The notes beneath the pieces were generated by a model that was not told the DNA's origin, did no database searches, and saw nothing but the letters and a program-made list of their open reading frames with translations. Source: an uncultured Collinsella sp. (GTDB lineage: Bacteria; Actinomycetota; Coriobacteriia; Coriobacteriales; Coriobacteriaceae). Taken from it: 12,539 nucleotides of DNA. The first letter of the stretch is position 1; each line of letters starts with the position of its first letter. Below are positions 1-4,845 of this stretch, in pieces. The stretch covers positions 1-12,539 of the forward strand of contig USAX01000048.1 of assembly GCA_900552705.1 (NCBI GenBank). Reading direction: 5' to 3'. A program made the translations under genes and the position numbers.

Positions 1-526
1 CGCGATCGGCCGGGTCGTGCCAGTACATGGCGATGCGTTCGAGCGTCTCGACCCCGTCGATCTTACTGTCGATATCCATGTCGATCGGTGTTCGTGTGCG
101 CTTGAGCGAAGCCGCGATGTGGGGGTCACCGCCGCAGAACTCATCCAGGCGCCCGTAAAGCGAGCGGGGGAGGAAGCACTGCCCATCCGCGAAGATATCG
201 AAGGTCACATCGTGGCCGGCGGCGATGCGATGGACGCGATGGGCAATGCCGCGATCGAGCGGACGGCTCAAAATGCGCGTGGCGCGCGAGGCATCGTTGG
301 GCACATCGTCGTCGAGCTGCCAGACGCTGGCGCCATTGGCGCAGACCGCGTAGTGCACGGCAGGATGGGCGAGGATGGGCTCAAAGACGCCCGACAGCGG
401 ACGCCCCGTGCACGGTACAAACTCAATGCTGCGACGTGCGAGCTCGTCGAGCATCGCCCAGGTGGCGTCGCCCATCTGCTTGTCGCTCGTCAGCAGTGTT
501 CCATCCATATCGGAAAAAACAATCAT
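1..526 (-). CDS. HAD-superfamily hydrolase (Cof-like), 3' part off window
   Basis: This is the first 175 codons of a haloacid-dehalogenase-type phosphatase; the gene runs off the left edge, so its C-terminus is not seen. Residues 4-12 carry motif I (FSDMDGTLL), with Asp6 as the expected nucleophile and Asp8 as acid/base. Thr40 in PCTGRP fits motif II, and CANGAS at 62-67 matches the conserved ANGA stretch of Cof-type (class IIB cap) members. Such enzymes are cytosolic Mg-dependent phosphatases of sugar phosphates, nucleotides or flavin precursors; the substrate cannot be told from the sequence. The ATG at 526 is preceded by AAAGGG about 9 bases upstream and an in-frame TAG six codons before it, so the start is firm. 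It follows gltA on the same strand but a terminator lies between them, so it probably has its own promoter or depends on read-through. Confidence 0.9.
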   Translation of the reverse strand, partial: MIVFSDMDGTLLTSDKQMGDATWAMLDELARRSIEFVPCTGRPLSGVFEPILAHPAVHYAVCANGASVWQLDDDVPNDASRATRILSRPLDRGIAHRVHRIAAGHDVTFDIFADGQCFLPRSLYGRLDEFCGGDPHIAASLKRTRTPIDMDIDSKIDGVETLERIAMYWHDPADR

Positions 527-551
527 TCGATGCAGCCCTTTCTACTGGCAT

Positions 552-588
552 AAAAAGCGTGGCCGAGGGCGGTGATGCCCTGGCCACG
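552..588 (-). terminator. Rho-independent terminator after gltA
   Basis: On the minus strand a GTGGCC(A)GGGC arm pairs with GCCCTCGGCCAC around the loop ATCACC, with one bulged base, and is followed by GCTTTTTA. It sits 26 bases past the gltA stop codon and just before the HAD gene start, which separates the two transcripts. Confidence 0.8.
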
Positions 589-613
589 TTCGAGTTCTAT
601 AACGGTCCGCGTC

Positions 614-2032
614 CTAGCGGTCGGCGATCGGCTTGTACTCCAGCGGCTCGATCACCGGACGATAGGCCGGGCGAATAATACGGTGCGCGCAGAAGAGCTC
701 TTCCATGCGGTGTGCCGACCAGCCGGCCATGCGGGCGACGGCGAATAACGGCGTAAAAAGCGTCTCGGGCACGCCGAGCATCTTGTAGATAAAGCCTGTG
801 TACAGGTCGATGTTGGCGCAGATGGGCTTGGTCATGCCGTGGTCGCGCATGACCTGGGGTGCCAGGCGCTCGATGCGCTCGATGAGTGCGAACTCTTCGC
901 CCAAGTCCTTCTTGGCTGCCAGCGAGCGCGCGTAACGACGGCAGACCTCGGCGCGCGGGTCGCTGAGCGTATAGACGGCGTGGCCCATGCCGTAGATGAG
1001 GCCCGTGCCGTCGAAGGCCTGCTTGTCGAGGATCTTGCCCAGGTAGGCCGCGACTTCGTCCTCGTCCTCCCAGTTGGAGACATGTGCGCGGATGTCCTCG
1101 TGCATGGACACGACCTTGGCATTGGCACCACCGTGGCGCGGGCCCTTGAGCGAGCCGATAGCCGCGGCGTAGGCGGAATACGGGTCGGTGGCCGAAGACG
1201 ACAGCACGCGGCAAGCGAAGGTGGAGTTGTTGCCGCCGCCGTGCTCGGCATGCAGCATGAGCATAACGTCGAGCAGCATCGCCTCATCGCGGGTGAACGC
1301 CATGCCGCCGCGCAGGACCTGTAGGATGGTCTCGGCGGTGGAGAGACCGGGCGTAGGGTGCGGCACGTGAACCTCGGAGCCGCGAAGCTTGGCGACCGAG
1401 GCCATGTGTGCGAAGGCGGCGATGCGCGGGAGACGTGCGAGCATGGAAATGGCGACGTCGATTTCGTGCTCGGGCGTGATCACGTCCGGCTCGGCATCGA
1501 AGGCGTAGAGCAGCAGTACGGCGCGCTGGAGCACGTTCATGATGCTCGACGATACCGTGGTCATAGGGAACTCTTTAACGTACTCGTCGCTCAGATGTCT
1601 AAAGGCGCCCAGGCGCTCGCAAAAGCCGTCGAGCTCTTCCTTGTTGGGCAGCGAACCCGTGATAAGCAGATAAGCGACTTCCTCGTAGCCATAGCGATTC
1701 TCGGCCTGGGCATTGTTGACCAGATCCTCGATGCTGTAGCCGCGAAGCGTGAGCTTGCCCTGATCGGGCACGACCTTTCCGTCGACCTTGTTGTAGCCGT
1801 GCACATCCGAGATACGAGTGAGACCCGCGACCACGCCCGAGCCGTCGGCATTGCGTAGGCCGCGCTTGACATTGTGCTCGACAAACAGGCCCTCGTCATA
1901 AGGGTCGGTCGGCAGGCCGTGGTAGAGGCTTTCGCTCTCAGACGAAATCTGGCGGCTTGCTTCGTAATCCAGAACCAGGCGGCTCAAGTGGTCATCGAAG
2001 CGGTAATAGATTTTCTTGGCGTCGTAGGCCAT
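614..2032 (-). CDS. gltA: Citrate synthase
   Basis: Catalyses condensation of acetyl-CoA with oxaloacetate to citrate in the cytosol. The product is 472 residues, normal to slightly long for bacterial citrate synthase. The expected catalytic set is visible: the HAEHGGGNNST block at 261-271 (first active-site His), PRHGGAN at 298-304 (His300) and NIDLYTG at 407-413 (Asp409). The substrate-binding GMGHAVYTLSDPR block is at 348-360. A 2-methylcitrate synthase activity cannot be excluded from sequence alone, but no prp genes lie nearby. The ATG at 2032 has a strong GGAGAGGAG site about 6 bases upstream. It lies 77 bases downstream of the ACT-domain gene on the same strand, so co-transcription is plausible. 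In an anaerobic coriobacterium it probably feeds an incomplete, biosynthetic branch toward 2-oxoglutarate and glutamate (inference). Confidence 0.96.
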   Translation of the reverse strand: MAYDAKKIYYRFDDHLSRLVLDYEASRQISSESESLYHGLPTDPYDEGLFVEHNVKRGLRNADGSGVVAGLTRISDVHGYNKVDGKVVPDQGKLTLRGYSIEDLVNNAQAENRYGYEEVAYLLITGSLPNKEELDGFCERLGAFRHLSDEYVKEFPMTTVSSSIMNVLQRAVLLLYAFDAEPDVITPEHEIDVAISMLARLPRIAAFAHMASVAKLRGSEVHVPHPTPGLSTAETILQVLRGGMAFTRDEAMLLDVMLMLHAEHGGGNNSTFACRVLSSSATDPYSAYAAAIGSLKGPRHGGANAKVVSMHEDIRAHVSNWEDEDEVAAYLGKILDKQAFDGTGLIYGMGHAVYTLSDPRAEVCRRYARSLAAKKDLGEEFALIERIERLAPQVMRDHGMTKPICANIDLYTGFIYKMLGVPETLFTPLFAVARMAGWSAHRMEELFCAHRIIRPAYRPVIEPLEYKPIADR

Positions 2033-2056
2033 GCGCGCTCCTCTCCGGGCCGCATC

Positions 2057-2096
2057 GGGGTGGCCTGCATGGGCATGCGCGTGTCAGGCTATCCCC
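2057..2096 (-). other. Hairpin between ACT gene and gltA
   Basis: GGGG-TG-GCCTG (2057-2067) can pair with CAGGC-TA-TCCCC (2085-2096) across an 18-base loop. There is no T-run on either side, so it is not a classic terminator. It may be an mRNA structure in the spacer between the ACT gene and gltA, or it may have no function. Confidence 0.3.
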
Positions 2097-2109
2097 AGCG
2101 GCCTGCTCG

Positions 2110-2397
2110 CTACAGGCGGTACATAAAGTTAAAGACGTCCTCGCGCTGGATGGACACGTTGACGCCCGAAAGCTCGCCGGCCTCGGCCAGCGCCTTCTGC
2201 AGCTCGGCGAAGTCGAGCTTGGACTCGGCGGTATCGGCCAGCATGGTCATGGTGAAGATGTCCTCGATAATGGACTGCGTGATGTCGCGGATGTCGACGT
2301 TGGCCTCGCCTAGGACACGGGTGACGCCGGCGACGATGCCGGGGCGGTTCTTGCCAAGGACGGTGATGACGATACGGGAGGACGAGATCTCGGCCAT
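2110..2397 (-). CDS. Small ACT-domain protein (UPF0237 type)
   Basis: A 95-residue protein consisting of essentially one ACT domain: SRIVITVLGKNRPGIVAGV at 7-25 forms the first strand and the Gly-containing ligand turn, and NVDIRDITQSI at 33-43 begins the second strand. Stand-alone ACT proteins of this type are presumed small-ligand (often amino-acid) sensors. In many anaerobes the family member is paired with a DUF711/PFL-like gene; here the downstream partner is citrate synthase instead. The ATG at 2397 is preceded by GAAAGGG about 6 bases upstream. The stop is TAG, and the 77-base spacer before gltA has no T-run terminator, so the two genes could form an operon. Domain call is solid; the ligand is unknown. 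Confidence 0.88.
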   Translation of the reverse strand: MAEISSSRIVITVLGKNRPGIVAGVTRVLGEANVDIRDITQSIIEDIFTMTMLADTAESKLDFAELQKALAEAGELSGVNVSIQREDVFNFMYRL

Positions 2398-2444
2398 GGG
2401 AAACCCTTTCGCGTGATTGCGGCGCGCGCGGGGCGCTCCGCTAC

Positions 2445-2467
2445 GGTACAGTGTTCATCATTGTACC
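2445..2467 (-). promoter_or_regulatory. Candidate -10 box and dyad upstream of ACT gene
   Basis: On the minus strand TACAAT (2460-2465) is a good -10 hexamer 63 bases upstream of the ACT gene start, but no clear -35 sits 16-18 bases farther upstream. It lies inside an inverted repeat, GGTACA (2445-2450) and TGTACC (2462-2467) with an 11-base spacer, which could be an operator. Tentative. Confidence 0.35.
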
Positions 2468-2593
2468 TGTCTGGCGCAAAAAAGGCGCGCTCGCTGCGGC
2501 GTTACATGCCTGCAACATGAGCGTAAGGGGGAAGGCCGCACGGGGAAGAGCCGTCTGGCGCGTGTCCGGCTCGTGTTGGGTTGATTTCCGATC

Positions 2594-2656
2594 TCAGCCG
2601 AACACATTGAGCGGACAGGCCGTTCCCGCAGTCAGCCGAACGCCTCCGACGGCTGA
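2594..2656. repeat. TCAGCCGAAC direct repeat plus inverted copy
   Basis: TCAGCCGAAC occurs at 2594-2603 and again at 2632-2641, 38 bases apart. CGGCTGA at 2650-2656 is the inverse of TCAGCCG (2632-2638), so the second copy can also form a 7-bp stem with an 11-base loop. Such spaced copies next to a recombinase could be protein-binding (arm-type) sites, but this is only a suggestion. Confidence 0.45.
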
Positions 2657-2669
2657 TTCCGAACTGGAA

Positions 2670-2725
2670 GCGGAGGGCATCCCCGCCCTTCGGTAGGGGA
2701 TACCGCTCCGCGGCGCATGCCGCGG
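2670..2725. other. Two overlapping GC-rich hairpins
   Basis: The first stem pairs 2670-2684 with 2696-2711 (GCGGAG outer arm and ATCCCC inner arm, few mismatches) around an 11-base loop. The second is a perfect 7-bp stem, CCGCGGC (2708-2714) with GCCGCGG (2719-2725), loop GCAT. They overlap by a few bases and could alternate. There is no T-run, so a rho-independent terminator is not supported. Confidence 0.55.
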
Positions 2726-2793
2726 GCGGCGCCCCTATCGGACCACCGTGACCTCAGTTGGGATGGGCCCAGCACTGCCGCGTACTCGGTGAG

Positions 2794-3519
2794 CTAGAGC
2801 CAACTGTTCGTCTTCACGTCGCGTATGGCGATATTTCGGTCGTCCGGCTCGGTGATGCCGTAGCCGAACGCCTGGAGCGTCTCGATGGACTCCTGGATCC
2901 TCTGTTGGAACATGGGACCCGGATCGACCCTCGGCCCGAGGTGCCCGCGCCAAAGGCACGGCGTGGCGCGCAGCATGTTATGGATTTTGGAGATGGGCTC
3001 GATGTCGGCGTAGACGTTGAGCGTCGCCATGGCGTCCTTGTGGCCGAGGATCGATTGGAGCGCCTTGATATCGCCGCCTTGGCGGATCCACTGCGTTGCG
3101 AACGTGTGGCGAAGGCCGTGGAACGTGATCAGCTCGTCGTTGGTGCCCATGAGGCCGTTGGTCTCCGAGAACGTCTTGAACGCCCTGCGGATATAGCTTG
3201 TCGTCGCGAAGGTCGCGCCCGGCTTCGACAGGATGTAGCAGTCCCCGATCTCGACCGCCCCGGTAAGGCCGCGCAAGCGCAGCTTTCCGCAGTCGATCTC
3301 GTGGGTCTCCTTCAGGAAGGGGAGTAGGCCGACCGGGTCGATGGGGATACCCCTGGCGTCATGGGTCTTGGTGTCCTTGATGAACGAACCCATTCCCTTC
3401 GCGTACGCCACCGAGTGTCTGATCGAGATCAGGCCCGTCTCGAAATCCACATCGCACCACCGAAGGCCGCAGACCTCGCCGATTCGCATCCCCGTGTGCA
3501 GGGCGAGTACGACCGCCCT
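2794..3519 (-). pseudogene. Tyrosine recombinase/integrase, N-terminally truncated
   Basis: The open frame encodes the catalytic domain of a phage-type integrase but lacks the SAM-like core-binding and any arm-binding domain (roughly 150-200 residues) expected at the N-terminus. Counting from the internal ATG at 3489, the motifs are Arg2 (with the preceding ALHTG forming box I, ALHTGMRIGE), Lys41 in TKT, His124-x-x-Arg127 in HGLRH, His150 in LGHKD and Tyr160 in NVYAD, so the catalytic set is intact. Box I residues ALHTG lie upstream of that ATG, and the frame opens directly after the TAG that ends the XRE gene. No in-frame start exists between that TAG and 3489. The missing N-terminus and the joint to the XRE gene indicate a deletion remnant rather than a working integrase. 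A 70-residue tail follows the tyrosine, ending at TAG. Confidence 0.8.
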
Positions 3520-3771
3520 CTAATCCTCGGCGGACCAATCGAGTCCGAACTCCTTTCGGGCATCCTCTTCGCTCATGACTTCGAGAAGGTCTCCGGGTTG
3601 GCAACGAAGGGCGAGGCATAGCTGCTCGAGTGTGTTGAAGCGAATGCCGCGAATATGCCCTTTTTTAATACGGGACAGGTTCACGGGCGTGGTTCCAATC
3701 CTTTCGGCAAGTTCGTTCGAGGAAATCTTTCGCTCGGCCATGATCTTGTCGAGGCGAACAATTACGGGCAT
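3520..3771 (-). CDS. XRE-family regulator (YozG-like, Cro/CI-type HTH)
   Basis: An 83-residue DNA-binding protein. Residues 5-15 form helix 1, SSNELAERIGTTPVNLSRI (17-35) is the helix-turn-helix, and NTLEQLCLALRCQPGDLLE (46-64) is the closing block typical of HTH_26/YozG-type regulators. These small regulators are usually encoded right after a DUF2975 membrane protein, exactly as here: the upstream gene stops 9 bases before this ATG and its TAA is part of the ribosome site TAAGGAAA. The last dozen residues (to SAED) extend beyond the usual end of the family. Its stop codon TAG is in frame with the recombinase remnant that follows. It probably represses its own operon through the palindrome at 4331-4349 (inference). 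Confidence 0.88.
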   Translation of the reverse strand: MPVIVRLDKIMAERKISSNELAERIGTTPVNLSRIKKGHIRGIRFNTLEQLCLALRCQPGDLLEVMSEEDARKEFGLDWSAED

Positions 3772-3780
3772 GGCGTTTCC

Positions 3781-4293
3781 TTACGCAATCTCGTCGGAGT
3801 CGAGGTACAGCTCTCGGGCGTACAAGAAGAGCTGGGAAAGCATGAACAGGACGATGCCGAGAACCAGAGAGGTCCAATCGAATGATGAAGCGATCTCTTG
3901 GGCGCCGACGGCCCCCTCGCCGCCAAACATCGAAACGGAGGTTTTGAGTGAGCCGGCGTAGAGGCTGGTGGCAGCTTGAACAACGAAGAGAATGCCGAGC
4001 ACCTTCAAGCATGTCGCAGACCCTTTCTTGAAGGGGTCTCCGCTCTTGATCGTCCACACGAGAACGGCGCTGAGGATGGTCGTAGCGATACCGATGACGG
4101 CAGGGACCAATGTCGAGATCGCAAGGGCTGGATACGCGGGGGAGTCTGCAATTACAGGGTTGTCGAGCACTTCGATTGCTGGCTTTAAGGAGAACGCCAC
4201 TTGTGCGATGGCGGTGGCGCAAAGGGTCGCAGAGGCTATCGCACATGCGATGCGGAAGGAATGAAGCCGGGGAGTGCGATTGTCGGAACTCAT
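3781..4293 (-). CDS. DUF2975-like membrane protein (YoaS-like)
   Basis: A 170-residue protein with four predicted membrane segments at about 14-34, 57-80, 96-115 and 138-158. GDPFKKGSATCLKVLG (85-100) between segments 2 and 3, and the C-terminus LFLYARELYLDSDEIA, follow the pattern of DUF2975 proteins (compare B. subtilis YoaS). The role of the family is not established; its constant pairing with a YozG-like regulator suggests a membrane sensor or partner controlling that regulator. GGAGG lies 5 bases upstream of the ATG at 4293, making the start firm. It leads a two-gene operon with the XRE gene and is divergent from the secreted peptide/ABC cluster. Confidence 0.8.
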   Translation of the reverse strand: MSSDNRTPRLHSFRIACAIASATLCATAIAQVAFSLKPAIEVLDNPVIADSPAYPALAISTLVPAVIGIATTILSAVLVWTIKSGDPFKKGSATCLKVLGILFVVQAATSLYAGSLKTSVSMFGGEGAVGAQEIASSFDWTSLVLGIVLFMLSQLFLYARELYLDSDEIA

Positions 4294-4330
4294 AATAACC
4301 TCCGAAGAATTTAAAAAACTCAGGTTACTT

Positions 4331-4349
4331 TTTAACAGTTTATGTTAAA
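4331..4349. promoter_or_regulatory. Candidate operator, 7-bp arms
   Basis: A perfect inverted repeat TTTAACA-GTTTA-TGTTAAA covers the -10 of the DUF2975-XRE promoter. It also abuts TTGACT (4350-4355), a good plus-strand -35. A second palindrome, TTGCCGGCAA (4356-4365), covers the minus-strand -35. Size and placement suit an XRE dimer acting as an autorepressor and perhaps controlling the divergent secreted-peptide cluster. Confidence 0.5.
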
Positions 4350-4365
4350 TTGACTTTGCCGGCAA
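4337..4365 (-). promoter_or_regulatory. Promoter of DUF2975-XRE operon
   Basis: On the minus strand TTGCCG (4360-4365) and TAAACT (4337-4342) are separated by exactly 17 bases, 44 bases upstream of the DUF2975 start. Both hexamers match the consensus at 4 of 6 positions. The -10 lies at the heart of an inverted repeat. Confidence 0.5.
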
Positions 4366-4378
4366 GTAATCACAGCAT
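4350..4378 (+). promoter_or_regulatory. Possible promoter of secreted peptide/ABC cluster
   Basis: TTGACT (4350-4355) is a 5-of-6 match to the -35 consensus; 17 bases on, CAGCAT (4373-4378) is a poor -10 (3 of 6). It lies 36 bases upstream of the strong ribosome site at 4404-4410. A weak -10 would fit an activated or tightly controlled promoter, but the call is tentative. Confidence 0.3.
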
Positions 4379-4403
4379 GCTGCAACCGAAACCCCTCTAG
4401 ATT

Positions 4404-4434
4404 GGAGAGGATTATGTTCAGTACTGTTAAGTAG
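4404..4434 (+). promoter_or_regulatory. Strong RBS and 6-codon reading frame ending in TAG
   Basis: GGAGAGG is followed by ATG at 4414, then Met-Phe-Ser-Thr-Val-Lys and TAG (4432-4434). This start is in the same frame as the secreted protein at 4444-4779. It is either the original start of that gene, now cut by a nonsense codon, or a short leader peptide whose termination allows re-initiation at TTG 4444. Confidence 0.6.
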
Positions 4435-4443
4435 TGTAAGCTC

Positions 4444-4779
4444 TTGGTTTTCCTCGGCCTCGCTCTTTGTCTGTTGCTGCCGGGAGCCCCCGCTTTTGCG
4501 GATACCCCGATGCCTCCTTCCCAGGAGAGCAGCCAGTGTGCCCTCGTTGAGCCCCTCGGGTATACGGACGACGTCGTCGATACCTACTGGAGCTACAGCT
4601 GTCCTCGCGGCGTAAGCGGGCACAGCATCTCGATGTTCAACATCTCTTACAAGACGATCTCCTACCGAAATGGCTATCGCCGATCCGCGCATCATAGGGA
4701 ATCCCGCCTCGCTGCAATGTGCTCCTGTGGTGTTCTTGGCACAACTGATAAATGGCAATTTGTCTATAGCACCTACTAG
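4444..4779 (+). CDS. Small secreted Cys-containing protein, candidate bacteriocin
   Basis: From TTG 4444 the product is 111 residues. It opens with a hydrophobic stretch, LGLALCLLLPGAPAFA, ending in a typical signal-peptidase site (AFA|DT) and leaving a mature chain of about 92 residues. The mature part has four cysteines (32, 53, 93, 95) and is rich in Ser, Tyr and His. WSY at 49-51, GHS at 59-61 and the aromatic C-terminus VYSTY faintly recall lactococcin-972-type bacteriocins; this is a weak resemblance. TTG has no proper ribosome site, and the segment after it lacks the basic residues a signal peptide needs. Reading from ATG 4414, with a good ribosome site, supplies them (MFSTVK-stop-CKLLV) but passes a TAG at codon 7. 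The gene may therefore be a recent nonsense mutant. The following ABC permeases and ATPases fit export or immunity for a secreted peptide. Confidence 0.6.
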   Translation: MVFLGLALCLLLPGAPAFADTPMPPSQESSQCALVEPLGYTDDVVDTYWSYSCPRGVSGHSISMFNISYKTISYRNGYRRSAHHRESRLAAMCSCGVLGTTDKWQFVYSTY

Positions 4780-4783
4780 ATGC

Positions 4784-4816
4784 GAGGAAGGGCCGAGCAT
4801 TTTGTTCGGCCCCTCT
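4784..4816 (+). terminator. Attenuator-like hairpin between peptide and transporter
   Basis: GGGCCGA (4790-4796) pairs with TCGGCCC (4806-4812) around a 9-base loop, extendable by GAG/CTC past a bulge. Only a weak CTCTGTTCC follows, so termination would be partial. Such a site would give more peptide mRNA than transporter mRNA. Confidence 0.45.
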
Positions 4817-4845
4817 GTTCCGACTGGATGAGGTTAAGGTTGGCG

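Larger units (their letters stand above)
2398..2793. other. Gene-free spacer, left edge of accessory block
   Basis: No convincing reading frame is present in these 396 bases. The content is the -10/dyad at 2445-2467, a TCAGCCGAAC repeat at 2594-2603 and 2632-2641, three hairpins (2632-2656, 2670-2711, 2708-2725), and an unassigned tract up to the recombinase stop codon. No tRNA was recognised. The position just beyond an integrase gene makes it the natural place for an attachment-site remnant, but none could be defined. Confidence 0.5.

Noticed and set aside
17..553. 178-codon plus-strand frame
   Set aside because: It is antisense to the HAD-family gene, which has clear catalytic motifs and a ribosome site on the minus strand.
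2398..2793. A tRNA or tmRNA gene serving as integration site
   Set aside because: I looked for cloverleaf arms and a GTTCGA-type T-loop on both strands and found none.
3520..4434. Amber (TAG) recoding suggested by two in-frame TAGs (XRE-integrase, secreted protein)
   Set aside because: gltA, the ACT gene and the ABC ATPase all end normally with TAG, and no suppressor tRNA or special RNA element is visible. Mutation and deletion explain both cases more simply.
4345..4800. 151-codon minus-strand frame across the secreted protein
   Set aside because: It has no ribosome site or recognisable domain, and it covers both the divergent control region and the secreted-protein gene, whose signal peptide and neighbours support the plus strand.
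4780..4845. Earlier start (ATG 4780) for the double permease
   Set aside because: It lacks a ribosome site, would translate through the 4784-4816 hairpin, and adds a polar segment before a natural membrane-protein start with a well-spaced AAGG.
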